Below, piece after piece: positions 27,961-36,586 of a stretch of DNA of 64,000 nucleotides. Below the pieces are notes generated by a model that worked only from the letters and a program-made list of their open reading frames with translations, was not told the DNA's origin and searched no databases. Made by a program: the position numbers and the translations under genes. Numbering within the stretch: position 1 is the first letter of the stretch; each line of letters opens with the position of its first letter. The DNA is from Candidatus Altimarinota bacterium (GTDB lineage: Bacteria; Patescibacteriota; Gracilibacteria; UM-FILTER-43-11), in contig JANQKP010000003.1 in assembly GCA_028281045.1 (NCBI GenBank), positions 124,001 through 188,000 of the forward strand, written 5' to 3'.

Positions 27961-28719
27961 ATGCTTAAAGAACTCAATGAACTCGGCCTTACCGCAGAAG
28001 AAGCCAAAGTTTACCTGGCCATTTTGGAGCTTGGAGGAAGCTTTGTTTCGGCCATTGCACGTCGCGCTAAAGTGAATAGATCTTCGTGTTATCACACGCT
28101 AGATAATTTGGTAAAAAAGGGGCTTATTAGCTCTTATCAACGGGGTAAGGTAAAGCATTACGTGGCTGAAGACCCTAAGGTGTTCATTCGTATTGCCGAA
28201 GAGCGCACGCAAAGAACCAAGGATTTAATTCCCCAGCTGCTCTCGGTAACGAATATCTTGGCCTTTAAGCCAAAGATTCGTTTCTTCGAAGGAATAGAAG
28301 GGATTAAAGCGATCTATGAAGATGTACTCACCACAGAAGAAGGCGAAGTACTAGGTTATACCAACTTGGAAGGGATTATTGAGCTCTTCCCGGATTACTT
28401 TAAGCAGTTCAATAAAAAGAAAATAGAGAAAGGAGTGCGCACCAGATACATTGCTCCTGCTACAGAAGAAGGTGTGGATATTGTAGATAAATACTTTCCC
28501 AAGAAATACGATAAAAACCTCCTTGAGATTCTTATGGTGAATCCCAAGGAGTTTAATTTTCAGAATGAAATTGCGATTTATGGGAACAAAGTAGCAGTGA
28601 TGTCCCTGAATAAAGATGAGCTTATTGGGCTACTGGTAGAATCTACCACCTTTGCCCAAAGTATGAAGTCTGTATTTGATCTTGCCTGGCTTGGAGCTAC
28701 TGCCTTTGTGGCCCAGTAG
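27961..28719 (+). CDS. TrmB-family transcriptional regulator
   Basis: MLKELNELGLTAEEAKVYLAILELGGSFVSAIARRAKVNRSSCYHTLDNLVKKGLI; C-terminal RFFEGIEGIKAIYEDVLT. Directly follows the methyltransferase. Confidence 0.9.
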   Translation: MLKELNELGLTAEEAKVYLAILELGGSFVSAIARRAKVNRSSCYHTLDNLVKKGLISSYQRGKVKHYVAEDPKVFIRIAEERTQRTKDLIPQLLSVTNILAFKPKIRFFEGIEGIKAIYEDVLTTEEGEVLGYTNLEGIIELFPDYFKQFNKKKIEKGVRTRYIAPATEEGVDIVDKYFPKKYDKNLLEILMVNPKEFNFQNEIAIYGNKVAVMSLNKDELIGLLVESTTFAQSMKSVFDLAWLGATAFVAQ

Positions 28720-28720
28720 A

Positions 28721-29107
28721 CTACTGAACTAAGGCATTGAAGCTTTCTCCGGAAGACGTTACTTGACCTCTTGAACCGTGAACTTTGTAGCCATAAAAGA
28801 ATTCTTTTGTTTGGAGTCTGTCGGGGTTTTGATCAAGGGTTCCTTTTGCCGCAGCACGAACATCACTGATGCTCATACCAATTTCAAAAGAATCTCTGAC
28901 GCTACCAATGAATTTCCAAAAATCGAGAGTAGACATAAGAACTCTACAATCTTCCGTGGAGCTAGTTATACCACCCCTGCGGTTTCTCTCGCTATAAGGA
29001 AATGACAGCCTTACATCAAGGGTGTCAGTACCCATAGACTCTACTTGTCTTTTTAGATCATCAATTTTAAATGATGAGCTTTGAAAGTGTCCATATTCTC
29101 TAGCCAT
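28721..29107 (-). CDS. hypothetical protein
   Basis: 128-aa ORF filling the gap; no family recognised. Confidence 0.45.
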   Translation of the reverse strand: MAREYGHFQSSSFKIDDLKRQVESMGTDTLDVRLSFPYSERNRRGGITSSTEDCRVLMSTLDFWKFIGSVRDSFEIGMSISDVRAAAKGTLDQNPDRLQTKEFFYGYKVHGSRGQVTSSGESFNALVQ

Positions 29108-29218
29108 AATAAATTTGTTACTTAAGAGGTCATTTTAAGAAAATATTATTTTGAAGTAAAGTAAAAGGCCCCCTCTTTGCATTCTGCAAAGTGTGTGGGC
29201 CTTTTTTCTCATACAAGA

Positions 29219-29794
29219 CTATTGCTCAGAGAGCATAATGATACGGGTCGCATCATCTGGCATTGCTGCCTTTGTCACCTTGAAGCTTTCCTCTTCTTCG
29301 GCTTTACCACCGATTTCTTTTAAGAAAGCAGCAGGGCTTCCTTCTCCAGTTACAGGGATAATAACGCGAGGTTCAATTTCTTCAATAACAGATTTTGCTG
29401 TTTTTGGATCTAGAGATTTTCCATCTGCTGGAACAAAAAGAATATCGATATCTCCAATCTTTTCAGATTGTTCTTCATCGAGTTTAGTTCCTAGGTTTCC
29501 TAGATGACAGAAATGCGTTCCATTTACGGTGTAAGTGTAAATGATGTTTTCTTTTCCGCTAGCGTCTGCAGAGTGGATTCCACGTACGTGGATTCCCCCA
29601 CTTTCGTATTCACCAGGCCAAGAGAAAATTTGTTTTTCTCCTTCTACGCTATCTACAGCGTTATGACCATCGTTATCTGTACTTACGGTAACAATGTTTC
29701 CGCTTAGCTTCGCTTTCGCATGTGGGTCTGCCACAACAACGTTTTTTCCTTCGGTAATAGAGACACAAGAGCCTCCGTGATATTTAACTTCCAT
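29219..29794 (-). CDS. MBL-fold metal-dependent hydrolase-like protein
   Basis: MEVKYHGGSCVSI...VVVADPHAK..., CHLGNLG, DILFVPADG, EPRVIIPVTGEG. Confidence 0.7.
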   Translation of the reverse strand: MEVKYHGGSCVSITEGKNVVVADPHAKAKLSGNIVTVSTDNDGHNAVDSVEGEKQIFSWPGEYESGGIHVRGIHSADASGKENIIYTYTVNGTHFCHLGNLGTKLDEEQSEKIGDIDILFVPADGKSLDPKTAKSVIEEIEPRVIIPVTGEGSPAAFLKEIGGKAEEEESFKVTKAAMPDDATRIIMLSEQ

Positions 29795-29807
29795 TTTTAA
29801 TATTATT

Positions 29808-29840
29808 AAAAGACCTGGGTCATATTAACACAGGTCTTTT
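29808..29840 (-). terminator. terminator of the surface-protein operon
   Basis: AAAAGACCTG...CAGGTCTTTT stem-loop just beyond the last gene. Confidence 0.7.
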
Positions 29841-29866
29841 AAGTAACAAAGTCAGTAATTTTTCGT

Positions 29867-30841
29867 TTAAGCGAATGTTTTTTTAGCTTTCCATCCAAGA
29901 AGTGAAACAAAAGCTAGAAGCATAGCCAGCATCAGGGCTTCTGGCCCTGTTTCTGGCGTCGCATTTACTCCGCTTAGATCTGTACTTGGAGCAGAAATAT
30001 CTGCTACCGCTACAAGTACTGGAGTTGAAACTACAGTGGTTCCACCACTAGCAGCAATAATACCTTGGTTTTGTGCTAGCACTTGTTGTGGAGTCTGAGC
30101 CACGGTATGAGTATTGGCTCTGAATCCGGTCACAGCACCTGGCTGTGAAATTATATTTGTCGTAGTAATTGCAGGTGGAGTTACCGCAGGAGCTTCCGGT
30201 GCTAGTGGCACTGTTCCTGGAGCAGATCCACGAAGCGTTCCTTCTTCAGAAATAGTGGTCACAAGATCTTCGATCATGTCTTGGCTCGCTTCATCTTTTG
30301 CTTTTAGATCTTCTACTTGAGCGGCTAGCTCTTTAAGTAGTTTTTCGTTCGCGGTAAGATTTTCATCTTCATCGCTAGCAATAGGTTCTAGGTCATCTAG
30401 AACAATAGTTTCAGCTTCGGTAATGGGTTCAACCGCAATTGAAACTGCCTCTGTTTCAGGCTGTGAAGAAACTGGTTCAGCCTCTTGCACTTCTTCTACT
30501 TCTTCAGCTTCAGTAGTTTCGGTTTCTACTTCTGCTGCAGGTTCTGCAGGAGCTTCCTCTTCATCGTCTCCGATGATTTCTAGAGGCTTAATCTCTTGAT
30601 TCACTGTAGACGCAGGCGTCCCAGCGGTTTCAAAGATGTTCCCCTGAAGAAGAGAGTTAATGTCTTGTGGAGAAAGCGCTGTAATGGTCACAGCGATCAC
30701 TACGACAAAACCAATTCCCCAAAGGAGTTTGTTTTGTACAGGATCCTGCGCTCTAGTCGCTTTTCCTTTCTTTCCTTTCGAGGCAGGTGTATGTACCTTC
30801 TCGTCCGGAACGGTTACCCATTTTGTTGACTTGCTAGCCAT
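29867..30841 (-). CDS. surface protein: N-terminal TM, acidic low-complexity region, C-terminal PETGPE-TM-basic tail
   Basis: Glu/Ala/Thr-rich middle; C-terminus NATPETGPEALMLAMLLAFVSLLGWKAKKTFA. Confidence 0.7.
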   Translation of the reverse strand: MASKSTKWVTVPDEKVHTPASKGKKGKATRAQDPVQNKLLWGIGFVVVIAVTITALSPQDINSLLQGNIFETAGTPASTVNQEIKPLEIIGDDEEEAPAEPAAEVETETTEAEEVEEVQEAEPVSSQPETEAVSIAVEPITEAETIVLDDLEPIASDEDENLTANEKLLKELAAQVEDLKAKDEASQDMIEDLVTTISEEGTLRGSAPGTVPLAPEAPAVTPPAITTTNIISQPGAVTGFRANTHTVAQTPQQVLAQNQGIIAASGGTTVVSTPVLVAVADISAPSTDLSGVNATPETGPEALMLAMLLAFVSLLGWKAKKTFA

Positions 30842-30871
30842 GATATAAAAAATTAAAAGTGTTTAAATAAA

Positions 30872-31924
30872 TTATTTTTTTCTACGTAAAACGGTAGTTC
30901 CACTTAGACCAGCGGCTGAAAACAGAAGCCAAGAAACTAGCGGACCGTTTTGAGGTTGCTGTGGAATACGTGAAATGTACGCATCTAGTAGTCCTGCAAA
31001 AGGTGAAGTGCTACTTAGAGGTTCATTCACGATGATCCCAACTTCGTCGCTGTAATCTCCTTCTTGAGAAAGCGTATTAAATGCAGTCACTGCAAAGTAA
31101 TAGGTTTCTCCGTTAAGAAGGCCATCTATACGAGCTTGGTTGATATTCACGGTTCTACGACGGGTGTAAGAACCAGAGGTTCTTCCGTAGTAGATGTTGT
31201 ATCCAGTAACGCGAGCATCGGTTACTCCATCCCATTGAAGGTCTACGTATCCAGATCCAGTGTTGGCTTTAAGCCCTGTTGGACGTGGAAGAGTAGCATC
31301 GAATCCGCTACCTCCAATATTTGGATTAACGGTAGGGGTAGGTGCTGGAGTTTCTACGACAGGAGTTTCCACAACTGGCGCAGAAGGCGTTGCTCCTGGA
31401 TTAAGTGTAATAGTCACAGATTCAGGTTCCTCACTAAGAATGTTTAGAGGGAAACCTCCATCAATAATATTTACATTGGTGTGCCCAAGCTCAGAAACTT
31501 GATAATCGTATGGGCTAATTACGGTAGAAACAGGTTCTACTGTTTTAACGCGGAAACGTACTTGTGCTACTACAGCTTCACTTTCTGTTACTCCTCCAGA
31601 AATGTTACTGCGTCCAATTTTCACACGTTTTTCAGCTACTGCAAATTCGTCTTCTCCAGGGGCTGCCAGGGTAAAGGCAGACGCTGAAGTGTCTACAGCA
31701 ACTCCTTCAATTACATCGGTGTCGTAGCTCAGCCATGAGCGTACAGAAATGATGTTTGCAGCGGCTGGGTTTTTAACCAGTACATCTACGGTGAATTCTT
31801 CACCGACAGAAGCAGATGGCACACTTGATTTTAGCTCAAGCTCTGCAGATCCTTGCTGCGCGAAGGTAGGAACAATAAGTCCCAGGGTTAATATGATTGT
31901 GATGAATACGTTTAAGCGTTTCAT
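30872..31924 (-). CDS. secreted cohesin-like plus fibronectin type III protein with C-terminal TM anchor
   Basis: Signal peptide; SAELELKSSVPSASVGEEFTVDVLVKNP...SYDTDVIEG (cohesin-like); RPTGLKANTGSGYVDLQWDGVTDARVTGYNIYYG (Fn3); C-terminal WLLFSAAGLSGTTVLRRKK. Confidence 0.75.
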   Translation of the reverse strand: MKRLNVFITIILTLGLIVPTFAQQGSAELELKSSVPSASVGEEFTVDVLVKNPAAANIISVRSWLSYDTDVIEGVAVDTSASAFTLAAPGEDEFAVAEKRVKIGRSNISGGVTESEAVVAQVRFRVKTVEPVSTVISPYDYQVSELGHTNVNIIDGGFPLNILSEEPESVTITLNPGATPSAPVVETPVVETPAPTPTVNPNIGGSGFDATLPRPTGLKANTGSGYVDLQWDGVTDARVTGYNIYYGRTSGSYTRRRTVNINQARIDGLLNGETYYFAVTAFNTLSQEGDYSDEVGIIVNEPLSSTSPFAGLLDAYISRIPQQPQNGPLVSWLLFSAAGLSGTTVLRRKK

Positions 31925-31947
31925 TGGAGTAAAATTAATAGGTTTTT

Positions 31948-32547
31948 TTATTGAATGATTAGGGCTGGGCTTTCTGGTTTAAGCATTACGTTGTAAGCAT
32001 CACCATCTACCACAACGTTGGCAGAAGTGTGACCAGAAAGAGTTGTTTGATAATCAAAGGCGTCTACAAAAGTGGTTCCTTCTGCAGTTGCCTTAAAGTT
32101 AATAGTGGCTACATCGATAGAATTATCGGTAACCGGCACGCTAGAAGAGCGTCCTACTTTAGCTACTCCAGAGATTTGATCGAAATCTTGCTCATATGGA
32201 GCTGCAAATTCAAAGGCAGATCCTTCATCTGAGATCGCTACCCCCTCAAGGGCACTTGGATCATATGAAAGCCACGTTTGAACTGAGGTAATAGGCTTAT
32301 TATTTGGATTATCTAGGGTCACCACAATGGTGATTTCATCTCCCTCACGGCTAGACTTAAGTTCTAGAGCTACATCTCTTTCGGCTTGCTCAGAAACAGC
32401 AGCTAACTTAAGTCCTTCAGAAGGAGCTTGAGCTTGCTCTGCAGCCTCTTGGCTAGAACATCCACCTAGTAATGAAATTGCTCCAAATAAAAGCACAGTT
32501 GCAATCATTGTTTTGTGTGGAGCCATGGTGTTTCTTTCAGTTTTCAT
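31948..32547 (-). CDS. lipoprotein with a cohesin-like domain
   Basis: Lipobox SLLGGCSS; DVALELKSSREGDEITIVVTLDNPNNKPITSVQTWLSYDPSALEGVAI is closely similar to the 30872 protein. Confidence 0.75.
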   Translation of the reverse strand: MKTERNTMAPHKTMIATVLLFGAISLLGGCSSQEAAEQAQAPSEGLKLAAVSEQAERDVALELKSSREGDEITIVVTLDNPNNKPITSVQTWLSYDPSALEGVAISDEGSAFEFAAPYEQDFDQISGVAKVGRSSSVPVTDNSIDVATINFKATAEGTTFVDAFDYQTTLSGHTSANVVVDGDAYNVMLKPESPALIIQ

Positions 32548-32578
32548 TTTGTTTTTGTTATTTATTTTGTTTTTTATT

Positions 32579-35500
32579 TTATTGAGTAGGATCAGAAGTT
32601 ACCGGAACGGTCGCATCTGGATTCTCATTGATTGGAGAAAGTCCTTGATCCGAATTTCCAGTGTATTCAATGTTCACTCCTAGTTCCTCAAGAATGGTTC
32701 CATAAGCCGCAGAGAAGATAGTGAAATCGGTAAAGTCTACACGACCATCACCATTAAGATCTGCGCTACGAGAAACGGCTTGTTGCTGTACTGCGCGAGT
32801 ATTGAATCCGATCACGAATTTGTTTACTCCAACCGTTGGTGCAACACCAGCAGCAGATTCTACGTCAGTCATACGAATTCTGTATTTTTGATTCGATTTC
32901 TGTAGATCTGTGTGTACATGTACTTTGTTTGGTTCTACAAGAGTCACTCCACGTACTGCAAGTTCATCTGAAGTTTCACCACTTTCGTTTACTTCAAAGT
33001 TGAATGAAGTAGAAGTGAAAGGGCTGGTGCGGAATTGTTCTTGTGCTCCAGTTACTGGCGCAAGCGTTAGACTAGAAGGACGAATGTCGTTCTTGAATCC
33101 AACTTCGAAAGTATTTCCGCTTACTGCAGCTACGTATTCAATCACAGGAGGCGTTGTAGACGCTTCGTAACCTGTGAAGAAGCTACGATTAGCTGTTCCA
33201 ACAGCTAGAGGTACTCCAACCGCATCTGTGATCTCACGAGATCCAGAAACTAGGTATTGTTTTCCTCCTTCTTGGGTGTCTGTGGTAAGGGTTACCACAG
33301 TTCCAGTTGCGTTGATCGTAGAAGAAATCACGCGAAGCTCATCGTTTACGTCACGACTATTTGTGATCGTGAAGTTGTTATCATCGATAGTGTTCGCTGA
33401 CATTTCTTCGCTGAATAGTACTTCAATAGTCGTAGGAGAAGTAGATACAGCCAGTTGAATCGCAGGAGGTGCTACATCATTTGTGAACGATACTCCATCA
33501 TTTACATGAACTGGAATAGATCCACGTCCTACTTTACCGAATTTATCAGTAGCAATTACGTCTACTAGATAAGGTTCAGAAGAAGGAGGTGTAGAACTTG
33601 AAATAGTTACATCTGGAAGTACAAACCATTGTCCTTCGTCACCTTCTTTAAGGCTTGGTTTCATACATACAATAGATTTGCTTCCTGAGTTACATGGGTC
33701 GTCAGTTGCTTCAGTATCTGTTACTACTGCTCCGAAGTCTGAAGGCGTTTCAAGACCAACTTGTCCTACTTTACTTAGGTTAACGATTACGCTTTCAATA
33801 TCGTCATCACGATCTTGAATGAATGCGTAAAGCGTTAGAGGAGTTTTACCATCGTTAATCGCTACGCGAGGTGTGGTGTATCCTTTGTCTTGTTTAATAA
33901 ATGGTGCTTCTCCAATGGTATCTTCATCAGTTACATCTAGTTGAAGAATTACATTTCCAGTGTTTCCACCTTTGTCAGAAGCAATTACTTCTACTTGGTG
34001 AACTCCAAGAGGAGAAGTTGCAGGAATCGTAAGACCTTCTGCTGAGAAGAACCCAGCTTTAGCGGTGTCTCCAGATTCCGCTCCACGTTCTAGAGCCACT
34101 GGAGGAAGTCCAATGATTCCAAAGTCTGCGATCACGTTTGAAATGTCTCCAAGTCCATCTACGTCTTCAACGTAAACATGTATACTGAATGGAGTTTTTT
34201 CATCACGTGGAACAGATTGACGTGGTGAGAAGTAACTACGATCTAGGCTAATAGTAGGTCCTGCAATCGTGTCAGAAACTTCAAGGGTTGGAGTTGCAAT
34301 TCCAACTTCACCGGTACTATCTGTAGCCGTTACATCTACGGTGTAAGAACCGGCTGGAGTAGTACTTGGAATCGTGAATTCATCACTAGAGTACCAAGCG
34401 GTTACTTGTTCATTAGCGGTTCCAGCTACATCTAGACGTTCTAGCTGAATGAATCCAGCTCCAAGAGGTCCAAGATTAGCCACTACAGAAGTTACGGTAT
34501 CTGCTCCATCGGTATCGGTTACTTGAGCAGAAATCTTAATAGGAGTTGTTCCATCTGGTGGAGCAGCAATAGGACTGAAGTAAATGTTTTCAATCACTGG
34601 CGCCACCGATTGGATAATGTCTTTAGTTACAAATAGCGATACAGAACCTGTTGCTACTTCGTTTCCTTTACGCACTTCTACAGGAAGTAGGTACGCTTCG
34701 TCAGAAGTGGCTACAAGAGCGTCAATAGTTGTGGTGTACACGTACCATTGTTGTCCTTGAGGTTGAGTTCCTGAATCTTTTTCCATCACTTGAGCACGAT
34801 CTCCATTGATTTGTTCAAGGTTGATCGTAACGGTATCGATAGAATTTAGATCTACTGGATCTTGTACTAGTACCCAGAAGGTTACTTCTGTGTCAGATCC
34901 TGGTGCTACGCGGTTAGGCGTTGCACGAGAAGAGTCGGTTACCACAGTAAATGGTTCTACTACTTCTTCGATCACTACCGCATTTGGTTGAGTGATCACT
35001 TTGTTATCTGCGGTTCTAAGCGTAAGAGTGTAAACCCCAGCTTCAAGACCAGCAAGAACTTCAAGATCTAGACTGGTTGCTGATTGAGCAGTAATGGTCA
35101 GATCTGTAGTTCCAAGAGACACTGAAGTGATTTGATCAAGACTTTGACCAAACACAGTGAAGGCTGTGTCTACATCAGAAACAAGTGTTGCTGGAGTGAT
35201 TTGTTCTACTACCACGTCAGCCGCTTCAAATCCTAGGAATTGAACTGGAGTGTGGTTTCCAAGAAGATTTCCAAAGGTATCTTCTACCCCACGGAATACT
35301 ACAAAGTAGTTTCTTCCAGCTTCTTGTACTTCGGTTTGAATACGGATCTGAGTCGTTGAATCAAATTCAATATTAGTAATAGTAAGCTCTTCAGTTACTC
35401 CACCATCTACAGATTTAATTCCAATATTTAGTGGGGTTACCGTAGCTGCATTTACGGCTTCAGAGAAGGTAAGCCCAAGCTCTGTGCTTGAGTTTACTCC

Positions 35501-36556
35501 GCTAGTCGTTACAAACGCATTGCTCGTTACACTAGAGTCTACGTATCCGTGTACAAGTACGCGGTTATAGTCTGTTGCAGGAGCTCCTTGAGTATTACTC
35601 ATGATGTTTCCTGAAACTTGAATCGTGTATTCACGAGGTTCATTGGCAGCAGGATTTAGAGGATCTAGCGTTTGTGGATCTGTAGTAAGAATCACAGATT
35701 GCTGAGCAGCCCCAAGTTCTACATTAGTTACGTTTAGGAAATTAATTCCAGAGTCTTCGTAAGTTACAGTGTAGTCTCCAGGAACTCCAACATTGGTGAT
35801 GAAATCGCTGAAGAATACTTCAATAGTTGTGTTGCTATTTGCTACCGCTGCGAAAGCTTGAAGCTCATCTTGCGAAGCAATAGTAATGTTTCCTGCGGTA
35901 ATGTCTGTAAATAGGTTGCTAGACACAAAGATTTGAGTTGCATCTGGCTCTACTACATCCACTCCGGTTACGTTCATATCAATTACAGTACCGGTTGGAA
36001 TAGTAGGTTCAATTTGAACTCCTAGTTTTGCAATGTTGTTAACTCCAGCAGGAATAGTTACTGGTGCATTAGAGAAGAAAGTGAATGTTGCTTCTCCTGG
36101 CACAGTAGTGGTTACAGATTTCAGATCAGCCCCCTGAAATACTGTAGTATCATCGAAAACTATAGAGTTTTCGTTAAAGATTAGTGCGTTGGTTGGCGTA
36201 TATTCCACCGTGAATTGCACAGAGTGCACATCGGTAGGGCCACCAATCGCAGTGGTGTCTGCGACAAGCGCTAGTAGACCTTCGTCTGCAGGACCTGCAG
36301 TGTAATCCGGAATATATAGATTTCCGGCACCTGTAGGAGCACCCTGCTCAATGATCGCTGCACGGAATAGCTCCGGACTTTGGTATCCGAACCATCCTGC
36401 ACCTACTAGAGCAATGGCCACAACAGCAAATGCAAGCTTGCGCAGGCGAGATGCTTTGTGTTCCTTCACAAAGGTTTGGAGCTCTGGAGAACTTTGCACG
36501 CTTGGCGTACTTTGCTCCGGAGTCTGGTTAATTGGCTGATTAGTATTTGTTTCCAT
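32579..36556 (-). CDS. giant surface protein: N-terminal TM, cohesin-like domain, repeated Ig-like domains, C-terminal dockerin-like motif
   Basis: Repeats of the type DGTTPIKISAQVTDTDGADTVTSVVANLG / EKTPFSIHVYVEDVDGLGDISNVIADFG / GKTPLTLYAFIQDRDDDIESVIVNLS; C-terminal ADLNGDGRVDFTDFTIFSAAYG. Confidence 0.8.
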   Translation of the reverse strand: METNTNQPINQTPEQSTPSVQSSPELQTFVKEHKASRLRKLAFAVVAIALVGAGWFGYQSPELFRAAIIEQGAPTGAGNLYIPDYTAGPADEGLLALVADTTAIGGPTDVHSVQFTVEYTPTNALIFNENSIVFDDTTVFQGADLKSVTTTVPGEATFTFFSNAPVTIPAGVNNIAKLGVQIEPTIPTGTVIDMNVTGVDVVEPDATQIFVSSNLFTDITAGNITIASQDELQAFAAVANSNTTIEVFFSDFITNVGVPGDYTVTYEDSGINFLNVTNVELGAAQQSVILTTDPQTLDPLNPAANEPREYTIQVSGNIMSNTQGAPATDYNRVLVHGYVDSSVTSNAFVTTSGVNSSTELGLTFSEAVNAATVTPLNIGIKSVDGGVTEELTITNIEFDSTTQIRIQTEVQEAGRNYFVVFRGVEDTFGNLLGNHTPVQFLGFEAADVVVEQITPATLVSDVDTAFTVFGQSLDQITSVSLGTTDLTITAQSATSLDLEVLAGLEAGVYTLTLRTADNKVITQPNAVVIEEVVEPFTVVTDSSRATPNRVAPGSDTEVTFWVLVQDPVDLNSIDTVTINLEQINGDRAQVMEKDSGTQPQGQQWYVYTTTIDALVATSDEAYLLPVEVRKGNEVATGSVSLFVTKDIIQSVAPVIENIYFSPIAAPPDGTTPIKISAQVTDTDGADTVTSVVANLGPLGAGFIQLERLDVAGTANEQVTAWYSSDEFTIPSTTPAGSYTVDVTATDSTGEVGIATPTLEVSDTIAGPTISLDRSYFSPRQSVPRDEKTPFSIHVYVEDVDGLGDISNVIADFGIIGLPPVALERGAESGDTAKAGFFSAEGLTIPATSPLGVHQVEVIASDKGGNTGNVILQLDVTDEDTIGEAPFIKQDKGYTTPRVAINDGKTPLTLYAFIQDRDDDIESVIVNLSKVGQVGLETPSDFGAVVTDTEATDDPCNSGSKSIVCMKPSLKEGDEGQWFVLPDVTISSSTPPSSEPYLVDVIATDKFGKVGRGSIPVHVNDGVSFTNDVAPPAIQLAVSTSPTTIEVLFSEEMSANTIDDNNFTITNSRDVNDELRVISSTINATGTVVTLTTDTQEGGKQYLVSGSREITDAVGVPLAVGTANRSFFTGYEASTTPPVIEYVAAVSGNTFEVGFKNDIRPSSLTLAPVTGAQEQFRTSPFTSTSFNFEVNESGETSDELAVRGVTLVEPNKVHVHTDLQKSNQKYRIRMTDVESAAGVAPTVGVNKFVIGFNTRAVQQQAVSRSADLNGDGRVDFTDFTIFSAAYGTILEELGVNIEYTGNSDQGLSPINENPDATVPVTSDPTQ

Positions 36557-36586
36557 CTTAGTGGAGTTAATAAATTTTATTTTTAA

